A stretch of DNA of 58,470 nucleotides, taken from the NCBI RefSeq assembly GCF_004348265.1, contig NZ_SMNT01000024.1, forward strand, positions 1 through 58,470. Direction: 5' to 3'. The notes beneath the pieces were generated by a model. That model worked only from the letters and a program-made list of their open reading frames with translations. It ran no database searches and was not told where the DNA came from. The position numbers and the translations under genes were made by a program. Below, one piece after another: positions 25,144-34,151 of this stretch (positions are counted from its first letter, which is position 1; every line of letters starts with the position of its first letter). This stretch comes from Methylobacterium segetis. Its GTDB lineage: Bacteria > Pseudomonadota > Alphaproteobacteria > Rhizobiales > Beijerinckiaceae.

Positions 25144-26121
25144 TCACCCCTTCGCGACGGTGCGCATCGCGCAGCCGGGATGCTGCGCCACGAGGTCGCG
25201 GCCGCGCGCCTCGCCGAGCACCATCGCCGCCGTCGAGAGCCCGTCCGCGAGGAGGCCGGTCGGCGCAGTCACCGTGACCGAGGCGAGTGTGCGGGGCGAG
25301 AGGCCGGTGGCCGGATCGAAGATGTGGTGGTCGGCGTGGTCGGGCGAGAAGCTCGTCGCATAGTCGCCCGATGTCGAGGCGAAACCGGAAAACGGCGCGA
25401 TCACCTCGGAAACCCGGGCGGGTTCGCGCGGGTCGGCGATACCGAGCCGCCAGGGCGTGCCGTCGGGATGCGCGCCCGTCGCGCCGAACTCGCCGGTGTC
25501 GACGAAGGCGTCCCGGATGCCCCGCGCTTCCAGCACCGCCATGACCCGGTCGGCCGCGAAACCCTGCACGACGCCGTTGAGGGTCAGCCCCATCCCGGCG
25601 GGCAGCCGGATCTCGCCCTTAGCCACGCGGATGCGGGCCCAGCCGACCCGGCCGAGCGTCTCTCGCAGGGCCGTCTCGCCGGGCCGCCCGCCGCGGGCGG
25701 TGGCCTCCGCCCACAGGGTCCAGAGCGGCTGCACGGTCGGGTCGAAGGCGCCCCCCGTCTCGGCCGCGAGGCCGAGGGCGAAGCGCAGGGGCTCGAGGAG
25801 GAGCGGATCGGGCCGCTCCAGCACGCCATCCCGGTTGAGGCGCGAGAGGGCGCTGTCCGGCCGGAACAGGCTCGCGGCGGCCTCGACAGCCCGGACCGCG
25901 CGGAACGCCTCGGTCAGGGCGGCCTCCGCCTGCGCGCCGTCCGCGGCCGCGACCGTGACCGAGACGGTGGTGCCGAAGGCGAGGCCCGCGCGGGTGTGGG
26001 CTGCCAGCCCCCGCGCGCGGGCGAGCGTCCGGAAGGCGCCGGTGCCGAGGCTGGCGGCCGCGATGGCGCCCGCCGCGCCGAGGAGCAGCCGGCGCCGGGG
26101 GGGGAAGCGCCGCGCCGTCAT
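25144..26121 (-). CDS. apbE: FAD:protein FMN transferase (ApbE family)
   Basis: A 325-residue exported flavin transferase that attaches FMN through a phosphodiester bond to Thr or Ser of target proteins. The N-terminus has an Arg-rich, Tat-like signal (RRRLLLGAAGAIAAASLG). Family motifs seen are GGAFDPTVQPLWTLW, LNGVVQGFAADRV, DTGEFGATGAHPDG and TSGDYAT...HHIFDPATG, then GLLADGLSTAAMVLG. Its ATG overlaps the NosR-like stop (ATGA). The neighbour carries an ApbE-type flavinylation motif, so it is the obvious substrate. Confidence 0.93.
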   Translation of the reverse strand: MTARRFPPRRRLLLGAAGAIAAASLGTGAFRTLARARGLAAHTRAGLAFGTTVSVTVAAADGAQAEAALTEAFRAVRAVEAAASLFRPDSALSRLNRDGVLERPDPLLLEPLRFALGLAAETGGAFDPTVQPLWTLWAEATARGGRPGETALRETLGRVGWARIRVAKGEIRLPAGMGLTLNGVVQGFAADRVMAVLEARGIRDAFVDTGEFGATGAHPDGTPWRLGIADPREPARVSEVIAPFSGFASTSGDYATSFSPDHADHHIFDPATGLSPRTLASVTVTAPTGLLADGLSTAAMVLGEARGRDLVAQHPGCAMRTVAKG

Positions 26122-28376
26122 TCCGCCGCCACCGGTTGCGGAAGGGTCCGCCGGCCGCGCTTGCGTGCCACCACCTGCGGCACGCACTGGGCCGGATCGT
26201 GGATGATCGTCACGCATTCCATGCATTGGAAGCACTCGGGATAGTCGATGCGGCCGGAGGGCTCGATGGCGCCGTAGCGGCAGCGCACCTTGCAGAGCTG
26301 GCAGGGGCTGCCGCACTCGGACCGCCGCGGGATCCAGTCGAACAGGCGCAGGCGCCCGCCGAGGGCGAGGCTCGCCCCGAGCGGGCAGAGATAGCGGCAG
26401 AATCCCTTGTAGACGAAGAGGTTGAGGAGGATCAGCCCGGCTGCGTAGGCCACGAACGGCCAGGAGCGGACGAAGTAGAGGGTGATCGCGGTCTTGAAGG
26501 GCTCGATCTCGGCGAAGCCGTCGGCCAGCGGCGAGGAGAGCGCCGCGGCTCCGAGGATCGCGGCCAGCACGCCGTACTTCACGAGACGCAGGGCCCGGTC
26601 GAGGGCGGGTGGCACCGCGACCTGCCGCAATCCGAGGCGCTTGGCCGGCCAGGCCGCGAGTTCCTGCAGGGCGCCGAAGGGACAGAGCCATCCGCAGAAG
26701 GTGCCGCGCCCCCAGACGACGAGGCTCGCCAGCGCGAAGGCCCAGAGGAGGAGCGAGGGCGGATCGTAGAGGAGGAAGCTGAGACTGCCGCTGCCGGTGG
26801 CGGCCCGCACGAGGCCGATCAGCGTCACGATCGAGAGCTGAGCCTGCGCGTACCAGCCGATGAACAGGAGCGTGAAGGCCAGGAAGGCGAGGCGGAAGGC
26901 CGAGAAGGGACGCTGGTCCGCGACGAGGCCGCGCTGGCGCACCAGGACCGGCACGAGGAGGCCGAGCGAGGCCGCGATGGCGCCGAGCTCCCAGCCTCGC
27001 GCCGTCCAGGAATCGATCCAGCTCGGCCCCGCATCCGGCTTCTCGCGGGTGAAGAGGGTATCCGGCAGGGCATAGCCGATCGCGAAATCGCGCGAGACCT
27101 TCTCGGTGAGGATCTGCCCGCGCTCGCGGACAATCCTCTCGGAGAGCGTCCAGGGCCGGCTCGGGTCGAAGCCGGCCTGGGAGGCGATCTTCAGGATGGA
27201 CCAGGGCCCGGCGGGCAGGCCCGCCATGCCGCCGCCGCGCCGCTCGATCGCCATGTCGCGGGCGTTGATGACGAGGCCCTCCTGCTGGATCGCGATCCGG
27301 TCCGGGATCGAGCCGAACACGAAATCCTCGCCCAGCGGGTTGAGGGGGCCGGCGCTGACGACGAGCACGGCGTGGTCGCCCGGGCCCAATTCCCGCATCA
27401 GGGCGGAAAAGCGGTTCTCCCCGAGGAGGTTGCGGCCGATCGTCGGCACGTTGAGATAGGCGATCACGAGGTCGGTGAGAGGCGCGTCCGGCGCTCCCTC
27501 GGCCTGGCCCTCGACGCTCGTGCCCCGGAAAGCGGCCTCCACCTCGCCGTTCGTCACGACGAAGCGCTTCGCGTAGCCCTGCGCGATGAGATCTTCGAAC
27601 GACATCGGCGCGTAGATCGCGATCTTCGCTTCGACCTTCAGGCCGACATTCGCGGCGGCTCCGAATCCGAGCTTCCGGCGGGCCACCGCGAGGGAGGCGT
27701 TGAGGATCGACTCGTTGATCACCCGGGTCGAAGCGGTCGCCATCGAGATGCCGTCGACGACCGATTGGGGTGCGGCCCCGTTCGCCCGCGCGTTCGAGCG
27801 GCCGACCCGGATCGCGCGGCGCGCGGAGAGGCCGACATACTGCTCCACGAAGGCGAAGAGCGGCTCCGAGCCCAATCCCTCGAGGAAGACGGGCTCGTGG
27901 TGGGAGAGCACCTTCACGTCCCGGAAACTGCCGTCGGGCGCGAGCGCCACGAGGAGGTTCGGCGGGGTTCCCCCGAAGCCGGGGATCGGCGCGAGGTCGA
28001 TCGACTCGAAGGCGTAGGCGAAAACCTCGTAGGATCCGGCCTCCTGCTTCAGGATCGGCCAGACCGGCACCGCCTCGTCCCGCTCGCCGACGACGAGGGG
28101 CGCTGGGAAGAAGCGCTCGATCCCGGCCCGGTCGAGGCTGCCGGCGCGGGCGGGGAGAGCGAGAAGGAGGAGGCCGAGAAGGGCGAGCCACGCCGGATGA
28201 AGCCCGCGACGGGCTCCCTCTCCCGTTCGGGAGAGGGCTGGGGTGAGGGATTCGCCGGATCCGGAAACGCCGCGCGCCTCACCCGGTCCGGCGGCAGGGA
28301 CTCGACCTCTCTCGAACGGCGGAGGCGAGGCCGGCGATCGATCGCGCGACGTCGTCGCCGGGAATCCTGCCCTCAC
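26118..28376 (-). CDS. NosR/NirI-like flavo-iron-sulfur membrane protein
   Basis: Up to 752 residues. After a signal-type helix (WLALLGLLLLALPARAG, residues 63-79) comes a periplasmic FMN-binding domain with DGISMAT at 208-214, whose last Thr is the predicted covalent FMN site. Several membrane helices follow with two CxxxCP motifs (FCGWLCPFG; FCRYLCPLG). The C-terminal cytoplasmic part has two cysteine clusters (CGSPCQLCKVRC; CFQCMECV...C) for 4Fe-4S centres. This is the NosR architecture, moving electrons between quinol or cytosol and the periplasm. The GTG start overlaps the previous stop (GTGA), but residues 41-58 are encoded by a REP-like palindrome, so the true N-terminus is doubtful. 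Confidence 0.85.
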   Translation of the reverse strand: MRAGFPATTSRDRSPASPPPFERGRVPAAGPGEARGVSGSGESLTPALSRTGEGARRGLHPAWLALLGLLLLALPARAGSLDRAGIERFFPAPLVVGERDEAVPVWPILKQEAGSYEVFAYAFESIDLAPIPGFGGTPPNLLVALAPDGSFRDVKVLSHHEPVFLEGLGSEPLFAFVEQYVGLSARRAIRVGRSNARANGAAPQSVVDGISMATASTRVINESILNASLAVARRKLGFGAAANVGLKVEAKIAIYAPMSFEDLIAQGYAKRFVVTNGEVEAAFRGTSVEGQAEGAPDAPLTDLVIAYLNVPTIGRNLLGENRFSALMRELGPGDHAVLVVSAGPLNPLGEDFVFGSIPDRIAIQQEGLVINARDMAIERRGGGMAGLPAGPWSILKIASQAGFDPSRPWTLSERIVRERGQILTEKVSRDFAIGYALPDTLFTREKPDAGPSWIDSWTARGWELGAIAASLGLLVPVLVRQRGLVADQRPFSAFRLAFLAFTLLFIGWYAQAQLSIVTLIGLVRAATGSGSLSFLLYDPPSLLLWAFALASLVVWGRGTFCGWLCPFGALQELAAWPAKRLGLRQVAVPPALDRALRLVKYGVLAAILGAAALSSPLADGFAEIEPFKTAITLYFVRSWPFVAYAAGLILLNLFVYKGFCRYLCPLGASLALGGRLRLFDWIPRRSECGSPCQLCKVRCRYGAIEPSGRIDYPECFQCMECVTIIHDPAQCVPQVVARKRGRRTLPQPVAAE
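28216..28249. repeat. REP-like palindrome within the NosR-like 5' coding region
   Basis: CCCTCTCCCG (28216-28225) and CGGGAGAGGG (28228-28237) form a perfect 10-bp stem with a 2-nt loop, followed by CTGGGGTGAGGG. This is the shape of a widespread intergenic repeat in GC-rich bacteria. In frame it encodes the repeat-typical peptide SLTPALSRTGEGARRG. Confidence 0.65.
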
Positions 28377-29389
28377 GGCGCCGCGCCCGCGGAGCGGTCG
28401 CTGCCGCTCGGACGCACGGCCGCGCCCCAGGGGAAGCGGCCGACCTTGATGCTCTTGATCGCCTTCTGGGTGCCGACGTCGATCACCGTGACGTCGCCGG
28501 AGACGCCGTTCGTCGTCAGCATCCGGCTCTCGTCCGGCAGGAGCGCGAGATGCCAGACCCGGCGCCCGACGAGGATGTAGTTGAGCACCTTGAAGGTCTT
28601 TGCGTCGATCACCGCGACGCGGTCCGAGGGGCCGAGCGCGACGAAGGCGAAGCGCCCGTCCCGCGTCAGGGTGATGCCGACCGGCTGGATCCGGTCGCCC
28701 GCGATGCCCTTGATCTCGAAGCGGATCGTCTCGATCACCTGCCGGGTCGCCACGTCGATCACCGCGACGCTGCCGCCGATCTCGGAGGAGACCCAGAGCT
28801 TGGTGCCGTCGCGGCTGAACTCGGCGTGGCGGGGGCGCTGCTCGACGGCGGTGGCGTCCACCGCCTTCAGGCTCGGCACGTCGATCCAGTGGACCATGTT
28901 GGTGGTCTCGGAGGTGGTGATCGCGATCTTCCCGTCCGGGCTCACCGCCATGCCCTCGGGCTCGATCCCGACATCGATCTGGGCCAGCACCTTGCGGGTC
29001 TCGGCATCGACCACCGTGGTCGTGGCGTTCTCCTCGTTCGCGATGAACAGCGTCCGGTCGTCGGGGGCGAGGGCGAACTGCTCCGGGTCCTCGCCGGAGG
29101 GCAGGTTGTGCAGGAGCCGGCCCGTGTCCGGGTCGATCACCTGCACGGCATCGGAATCGCTCGCGCAGACGTAGAGGCGCCGCCCGTCCCGCGAGAAGGT
29201 GACGCCCCGCGGCCGGCGCCCCACGGGGAAGGTGCGCACCACCTCGAGGCTCGTCCCGTCGATCACCGAGACGGTGTTGTCCCGCTCGTTCGAGACGAAG
29301 ATCTCCTCCGCCCCGGCCGGGCTCGTGACGGCCGGTGTCGCGAGGGCCTGGGCCGCGAGGAGGAGCGCGAGGAGGCGGAGCCGGATCAT
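28373..29389 (-). CDS. PQQ-associated YVTN beta-propeller protein
   Basis: A 338-residue periplasmic protein with a signal peptide (LLALLLAAQALATPAVTSPAGA) and about seven YVTN/NHL-type blades, for example IFVSNERDNTVSVIDGTSLEVVRTFPVG, LYVCASDSDAVQVIDPDTG and MLTTNGVSGDVTVIDVGTQK. It matches the family annotated as PQQ-dependent catabolism-associated beta-propeller, found beside quinoprotein alcohol dehydrogenases; its role is not established. The start at 29389 has GGGAGA at good spacing. An ATG at 29410 overlaps the upstream stop as ATGA and is also credible. Confidence 0.87.
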   Translation of the reverse strand: MIRLRLLALLLAAQALATPAVTSPAGAEEIFVSNERDNTVSVIDGTSLEVVRTFPVGRRPRGVTFSRDGRRLYVCASDSDAVQVIDPDTGRLLHNLPSGEDPEQFALAPDDRTLFIANEENATTTVVDAETRKVLAQIDVGIEPEGMAVSPDGKIAITTSETTNMVHWIDVPSLKAVDATAVEQRPRHAEFSRDGTKLWVSSEIGGSVAVIDVATRQVIETIRFEIKGIAGDRIQPVGITLTRDGRFAFVALGPSDRVAVIDAKTFKVLNYILVGRRVWHLALLPDESRMLTTNGVSGDVTVIDVGTQKAIKSIKVGRFPWGAAVRPSGSDRSAGAAP

Positions 29390-29406
29390 GCGGGGTCTCC
29401 CGAGGT

Positions 29407-30642
29407 TCATCCCGCGCGTCCCCCGAAGGCCCGGCAGGCGCTCTCGGGCTCGTCGAGGCCGAGCGTGTCGAGCTCGGTGCGCTTGTGCAGGAAGCCCTCG
29501 ACCGGGGCCGCCGCGACGACCGCGCCGGGCCAGAGCAGGAAGAGGGGCTGGCGCAGCTGCCCGTTCCAGGGGCGGAAGCTCAGGGAGCGCCCCTTGAAGC
29601 CGCCGACCTCGAAGCGGGGCGAGAGCATCAGGGTCTGGATCGCGGCCGGATCGAGGCTCTTGAGCTTCGCGGCCGCGGTGCCGATTGCGTGGACGGCGAG
29701 CCAGCCCGCGTAGTCGATCGGCCGCATCGCCCGCCCCGCAAGCTTGCGGAAGCGGCCCTGCAGCTGCACGGCGGCCCAGGCCTCGACCGCCCGGCCCCAG
29801 GCGGCGGGCGACAGGCCCTGCGTGCCGACGACGGGCCGCGGCGCGGCGGTGTTGTAGACGAGGTTCGTGCCGAAGGCGCCCGCCTCGTCGGCCACCGCCA
29901 CCACGTCGTGGTCCGGGCTCCGCGTGACGAGGGCGAATTCGCGCAGCGCCGAATCGCGGATGTCGGCCCCGTGCACGTCGAAGCGCGCCTCGCCGACGAT
30001 CCGCGCCCCGAACTTGCGGGCGCTGGCCTTCAGCGCCTCGGCGTAGAGGGCGTCGGCCGGCTCCGTCCCCGAGACGAGGAGGATGCGCCCCCAGCGCTTG
30101 AAGACGAGGAACTGCATGAGCGCGTCGGTGAGCATGGCGCGCGAGGGACGCACGTGCAGGAGCCGCGCCCGGCAGTCGCGGTCGCGCAGGCGCGTGTCGG
30201 GGGCGCCGACGTTGAGGAAGACCGTGTCCTTCGCCGCCGGCAGGTCGGCGAGGGCCAGCACGTCCTCGGCCGGCGCGTTGACCACGACGAAGCGGGGGGC
30301 GCCGAGCTTGCCGAACGCCTCCGCCAGATCCGCGCCGGGCTCGACGAGGGTGCGCGTCAGCGCGAAGGAGAGGCCGAGGAAGCGGCCCGTCGCGTTCGAG
30401 TCCGCCAAGCCCAGTTCCGTGCCGGCCGCGCCCTCGTCGTCGGGGATCGGGTCCTCGTTGTTGAGGGGGCTCGGCCGCTCGATGCGCCGCTCCAGGTAGT
30501 GGATCGCGAGCGGCGCCTCCGCGGCCGCGGCCGGTAAGGCGGGGAGGAGAAGCCCGGCGAGGAGGGCGAGGCATGCGGCGGCCCGTGCGGAAGCGGCGTG
30601 CCGTCCCGTCGCGCCGTGCCCGCGCTCGCCTCCAGCCCGCAT
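29407..30642 (-). CDS. periplasmic binding protein of PQQ-alcohol-dehydrogenase loci
   Basis: A 411-residue exported protein (signal core AAACLALLAGLLLPALPAAAAE). The mature part has the branched-chain-amino-acid-type binding-protein fold: LAIHYLERRIERPSPLNNEDPIPDDEGAAG near the start, VFLNVGAPDTRLRDRDCRARLLHVRPSRAMLTDALMQFL and KRWGRILLVSGTEPADA. This fits the family called ABC transporter substrate-binding protein, PQQ-dependent alcohol dehydrogenase system. The permease and ATPase normally implied by that name are absent here. It is the first gene of the leftward operon and is divergent from pedF. Confidence 0.85.
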   Translation of the reverse strand: MRAGGERGHGATGRHAASARAAACLALLAGLLLPALPAAAAEAPLAIHYLERRIERPSPLNNEDPIPDDEGAAGTELGLADSNATGRFLGLSFALTRTLVEPGADLAEAFGKLGAPRFVVVNAPAEDVLALADLPAAKDTVFLNVGAPDTRLRDRDCRARLLHVRPSRAMLTDALMQFLVFKRWGRILLVSGTEPADALYAEALKASARKFGARIVGEARFDVHGADIRDSALREFALVTRSPDHDVVAVADEAGAFGTNLVYNTAAPRPVVGTQGLSPAAWGRAVEAWAAVQLQGRFRKLAGRAMRPIDYAGWLAVHAIGTAAAKLKSLDPAAIQTLMLSPRFEVGGFKGRSLSFRPWNGQLRQPLFLLWPGAVVAAAPVEGFLHKRTELDTLGLDEPESACRAFGGRAG

Positions 30643-30720
30643 CGCGGCCGATCTCGCTTCCACCCTGGATCGTCTGTTGTCGGGAAACGATAGAGGGCCG
30701 GCGCACCCGCCCGATATTGG

Positions 30721-30770
30721 ACCAAGGTGCACAAGGCCGGCGACTTGAAGCTGTACCAAAGCACAATGGG
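30721..30770. promoter_or_regulatory. direct repeats in the divergent promoter of the exaF island
   Basis: ACCAAGGTGCACAA (30721-30734) and ACCAAAGCACAA (30755-30766) are near-identical direct repeats 34 bp apart in the 179-bp space between the leftward operon (start 30642) and pedF (30822). About three helical turns separate them, which suits a regulator binding one face of the DNA, such as the LuxR-type protein encoded at 34378. Confidence 0.4.
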
Positions 30771-30821
30771 TTCGACGGAAGGGGCTTGCTACCGTCCTTC
30801 TCAAGATCAGGAGGAAACGGT

Positions 30822-31250
30822 ATGCGGAAGGTCCCCCGGCTCGCGGGGAGCGCGGCGCTCGCGCTCGGTCTCGTTCTCTCGGCGCAGCACGTTCTCGCCC
30901 ACGGCGACGTCCAGCCCCAGCCCGTCGACACGACCGGCCTCGAGCCCCTCGGCGACGAGTGGCGCAGCGAGAATCCCTATCGGGGCAACGCCAAGGCCAT
31001 CGCGATCGGCGATTCCGGCTACAACCAGAACTGCGCGCGCTGCCACGGCCTCCAGGTGATCTCGGGCGGCCTCGCGCCGGACCTGCGCTATCTCGACAAG
31101 GGCCAGGAGGGCGACACTTGGTTCCAGGAGCGCGTGCGCCACGGAGCCCTCATCAACGGCGTCACCAAGATGCCGGCCTTCGAGGGGGTGCTCTCGCAGG
31201 AAGCCCTCTGGGCGATCCGCAGCTACATCGAATCGAAGCACGAGGAGTAG
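30822..31250 (+). CDS. pedF: cytochrome c-550 PedF-like electron acceptor
   Basis: A 142-residue periplasmic cytochrome c with a signal peptide (ALALGLVLSAQHVLA/HGD) and a single haem site CARCH near residue 70, with an axial Met probably in TKMPAFEG. The mature start HGDVQPQPVDTTGLEPLGDEW and the NPYRGNAKAIAIG segment match the PedF family of quinoprotein ethanol oxidation. It should accept electrons from the PQQ dehydrogenase encoded two genes downstream. GGAGG is well placed before the ATG. XoxG is the equivalent in XoxF clusters, but this sequence is closer to PedF. Confidence 0.9.
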   Translation: MRKVPRLAGSAALALGLVLSAQHVLAHGDVQPQPVDTTGLEPLGDEWRSENPYRGNAKAIAIGDSGYNQNCARCHGLQVISGGLAPDLRYLDKGQEGDTWFQERVRHGALINGVTKMPAFEGVLSQEALWAIRSYIESKHEE

Positions 31251-31251
31251 G

Positions 31252-32106
31252 ATGCGGCTCGACCTCCGCGCCCTCGCGATCTCGGGTCTGGCCCTCCTCG
31301 CCGCGGGGGCGGCGCCGGCGCGCCCCCTCGACGAGGTCGTGGCCTCCGGCACCCTGCGGGTCGCCCTCTACGGCGACAACGCGCCCTTCTCCGAGGAGCG
31401 GGCCGGCAAGCCGCGGGGCATCGACGTCGACCTCGCGCGCGCCATCGCCGAGAAGCTCAGCGTGCGCCTCGACCTGCGGATTGTGGATGCGGGCGAGAAC
31501 ATCGACGGCGATTTCCGCCTCAACCTGTGGAAGGGCGACCTCGCGGGCAGCGCGCTCGCGGACCTGATGCTGCACGTCCCCCACGACAAGATGCTCGCCA
31601 CCCGCAACGAGCAGATCTTCCTGACGATCCCCTACTACGACCAGCACCTCGCCTTCGCCTACCGCAAGGACAAGGTCGAGGGCCTGAAGGGCCTCGCCGA
31701 CATCGAGGGGCATTCCGTCGCGGTCGAGGGGGCGAGCGCCTCGGACCTCCAGCTGCTGATGGCCGAGGGCGGGCGCCACCGCGGCGCGCTCAAGCACTTC
31801 CGCAGCTTCGACGAGGCGGCCAAGGCCTATCTCTCCGGCGAGGCGCCGATCCTGGCGGGCACCCGCTCGTCGATCGAGGCTGCGCTCGGCGAGGGCGGCG
31901 CGGCACCGGACGAGAACCCGGTCGTCGAGATCGCGATCCCCGGCATGGTGAAGACGCATTGGGACCTCGGCGGCGCCGTGCGCACCGATTCGCGCGATCT
32001 CGCCTACGCGGTCGGCGACGCGATCACGGCGCTCACCGCGGAGGGGCGGCTGAAGGCGATCTGCGAGACCTACGGCGTCAGCTTCACGGCGCCGAAGGGC
32101 TACTAG
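31252..32106 (+). CDS. quinoprotein dehydrogenase-associated binding protein (MxaJ/XoxJ-like)
   Basis: A 284-residue periplasmic protein with a signal peptide (ALAISGLALLAAGAAPARP) and the type-2 binding-protein fold: SGTLRVALYGDNAPFSEERAGKPRGIDVDLARAIAEKLSVRLDLR, then GDLAGSALADLMLHVPHDKML. Such MxaJ/XoxJ homologues accompany PQQ dehydrogenases and are thought to help activate or mature the enzyme rather than feed a transporter. The ATG begins one base after the pedF stop (TAG-G-ATG), so it is tightly coupled. No permease or ATPase is nearby. Confidence 0.88.
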   Translation: MRLDLRALAISGLALLAAGAAPARPLDEVVASGTLRVALYGDNAPFSEERAGKPRGIDVDLARAIAEKLSVRLDLRIVDAGENIDGDFRLNLWKGDLAGSALADLMLHVPHDKMLATRNEQIFLTIPYYDQHLAFAYRKDKVEGLKGLADIEGHSVAVEGASASDLQLLMAEGGRHRGALKHFRSFDEAAKAYLSGEAPILAGTRSSIEAALGEGGAAPDENPVVEIAIPGMVKTHWDLGGAVRTDSRDLAYAVGDAITALTAEGRLKAICETYGVSFTAPKGY

Positions 32107-32164
32107 GCCGCGCCGGCCCCGGCCAAGGCCCCGATTGGGGGCGGTTGATCCGATGAGACGGCCT

Positions 32165-32186
32165 CCGATCCAAGTCATTGGGTCGG
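32165..32186. promoter_or_regulatory. candidate operator upstream of exaF
   Basis: CCGATCCAA (32165-32173) and TTGGGTCGG (32178-32186) form an inverted repeat with one mismatch and a 4-nt spacer, in the 267-bp gap before exaF, which therefore probably has its own promoter. Confidence 0.4.
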
Positions 32187-32373
32187 ATGGCACCGTTTTG
32201 GCCGCCGGAAAGTGCGGCGAAACCTGAGAAAGATCTGAGAACTTTCGACTAATGGCCAATAAGCGGCGGCCGTGAGCCGCTCTACGCTCAGGCACAAGGG
32301 GCTCCTTCGAATCGGGGAGCGAGGCCCCGACGGCTTCCGGGAACCGGGGCCGCGCCATAACGGAGGAAACGCC

Positions 32374-34143
32374 ATGAGGGTACGCAAGGAATTCTTGAGC
32401 GCGGTGGGGGCGCTCGCGCTCGTCGCCGCCGCCGCCGGGCTGCCCGCCCGCGCCGAGGGCGTGAGCGACCAGGACATCCTGAACGACGCCAAGACCACCG
32501 GCGACGTCGTCACCTACGGCCTCGGGCCGCAGGCCCAGCGCTACAGCCCGCTGAAGACGATCAACCGCGACACCATCAAGGGCCTCGTGCCGGCCTACTC
32601 CTTCTCCTTCGGCGGCGAGAAGCAGCGCGGCCAGGAGAGCCAGGCGCTCGTCAAGGACGGCGTCATCTACGTCACCGGCTCCTACTCGCGCCTCTACGCG
32701 ATCAACTCCCGCACCGGCGAGAAGATCTGGGAATATGCCGCGCGTCTCCCTGAGGGCATCCTGCCCTGCTGCGACGTCGTGAACCGCGGTGCGGCCCTCT
32801 ACAAGGACAAGGTGATCTTCGGCACCCTCGACGCCAAGCTCGTGGCGCTCGACCAGAAGACCGGCAAGGTCGTCTGGAAGAAGGACATCGACGATTTCAA
32901 GGCCGGCTACAGCTACACGGCCGCCCCGATCATCGTGAACGGCAAGGTCATCACCGGCGTGTCGGGCGGCGAGTTCGGCGTCGTCGGCCGGGTCGAGGCG
33001 CGCGACGCCGAGACGGGCGAGCTCGTGTGGCAGCGCCCGGTCATCGAGGGCCACATGGGCACCCTCAACGGCAAGCCCTCGACCATGACCGGCAAGGTCA
33101 ACGAGACTTGGCCGGGCGACATGTGGAAGTTCGGCGGCGGCGCCACCTGGCTCGGCGGCACCTACGACCCCGAGACGAACCTGATCTACTTCGGCACCGG
33201 CAACCCGGGCCCGTGGAACTCGGCCCTGCGGCCGGGCGACAACAAGTGGTCGGCCTCGCGCATCGCGCTGAACCCCGAGAACGGCGAGATCGTCTGGGGC
33301 TTCCAGACCACGCCGCACGACGGCTGGGACTTCGACGGCGTGAACGAGTTCGTGCCCTTCGACCTGCAGAAGGACGGCAAGACCGTGAAGGCCGGCGCCA
33401 CCGCCGACCGCAACGGCTTCTTCTACGTGCTCGACCGCACGAACGGGAAGTTCATCTCCGCCTCGCCGTTCGTGGCCAAGATCAACTGGGCCAAGGGCAT
33501 CGATAAGGACGGCCGCCCGATCTACGACGACGCGTTCCGCCCCGGCGACCCGACGAAGTCCGAGGACGGCAAGAAGGGCAAGACCGTGTTCGCGGTGCCG
33601 AGCTTCCTCGGCGGCAAGAACTGGATGCCGATCGGCTACAGCCCGGACACGAAGCTGTTCTACGTCCCCTCGAACGAGTGGGGCATGGACATCTGGAACG
33701 AGCCGGTGAACTACAAGAAGGGGGCCGCCTATCTCGGCGCCGGCTTCACCATCAAGCCGGTCTTCGACACCCATATCGGCTCGCTGAAGGCCATCGACCC
33801 GACGAACGGCAAGGTCGTCTGGGAATACAAGAACAAGGCTCCGCTCTGGGCCGGCGTCCTCACCACCGCGGGCAACCTCGTCTTCACGGGCACGCCTGAG
33901 GGCTTCCTCAAGGCCTTCGACGCCAAGACCGGCGAGGAAGTCTGGAAGTTCCAGGTCGGCACCGGCGTCGTCGCCTCGCCCATCACCTGGGAGCAGGACG
34001 GCGAGCAGTGGATCGGCGTCGCGGCGGGCTGGGGTGGGGCGGTTCCGCTCTGGGGCGGCGAGGTGGCGAAGTCCACCGCCGGCATCAACCAGGGCGGCAG
34101 CTTCTGGGCCTTCAAGCTCCCGAAGACCCTGGCCTCCCGCTGA
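32374..34143 (+). CDS. exaF: PQQ-dependent alcohol dehydrogenase, lanthanide type (ExaF/PedH-like)
   Basis: A 589-residue periplasmic quinoprotein with a signal peptide (cut near ARA/EG) and eight tryptophan-docking propeller blades. The family sequence is ExaA/PedE/PedH-like ([34 protein letters not shown]), not XoxF or MxaF. It has vicinal cysteines 132-133 (PCCDVVNRG), metal ligands Glu200 (SGGEFG) and Asn282 (GPWN), catalytic Asp319, and Asp321 two residues on (WDFDG). That extra Asp is the mark of lanthanide-dependent enzymes; calcium enzymes have Ala or Ser there. It should oxidise ethanol or other primary alcohols and pass electrons to PedF. GGAGG precedes the ATG. Confidence 0.92.
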   Translation: MRVRKEFLSAVGALALVAAAAGLPARAEGVSDQDILNDAKTTGDVVTYGLGPQAQRYSPLKTINRDTIKGLVPAYSFSFGGEKQRGQESQALVKDGVIYVTGSYSRLYAINSRTGEKIWEYAARLPEGILPCCDVVNRGAALYKDKVIFGTLDAKLVALDQKTGKVVWKKDIDDFKAGYSYTAAPIIVNGKVITGVSGGEFGVVGRVEARDAETGELVWQRPVIEGHMGTLNGKPSTMTGKVNETWPGDMWKFGGGATWLGGTYDPETNLIYFGTGNPGPWNSALRPGDNKWSASRIALNPENGEIVWGFQTTPHDGWDFDGVNEFVPFDLQKDGKTVKAGATADRNGFFYVLDRTNGKFISASPFVAKINWAKGIDKDGRPIYDDAFRPGDPTKSEDGKKGKTVFAVPSFLGGKNWMPIGYSPDTKLFYVPSNEWGMDIWNEPVNYKKGAAYLGAGFTIKPVFDTHIGSLKAIDPTNGKVVWEYKNKAPLWAGVLTTAGNLVFTGTPEGFLKAFDAKTGEEVWKFQVGTGVVASPITWEQDGEQWIGVAAGWGGAVPLWGGEVAKSTAGINQGGSFWAFKLPKTLASR

Positions 34144-34151
34144 GGTGAGTC

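Noticed and set aside
24853..26244. Plus-strand open frame of 463 codons opposite FIST and apbE
   Set aside because: It is antisense to two recognised genes and the translation has Arg/Gly-rich shadow composition.
26118..28376. NosR-like gene as evidence for a nitrous oxide reductase locus
   Set aside because: No nosZ, nosD, nosF or nosY is present; neighbours are PQQ alcohol-oxidation genes.
32374..34143. Calling the quinoprotein XoxF (methanol dehydrogenase)
   Set aside because: It shares the WDFDG lanthanide motif, but the rest ([25 protein letters not shown], vicinal Cys context) follows the ethanol dehydrogenase ExaA/PedE/PedH/ExaF line, and the cytochrome is PedF-like.
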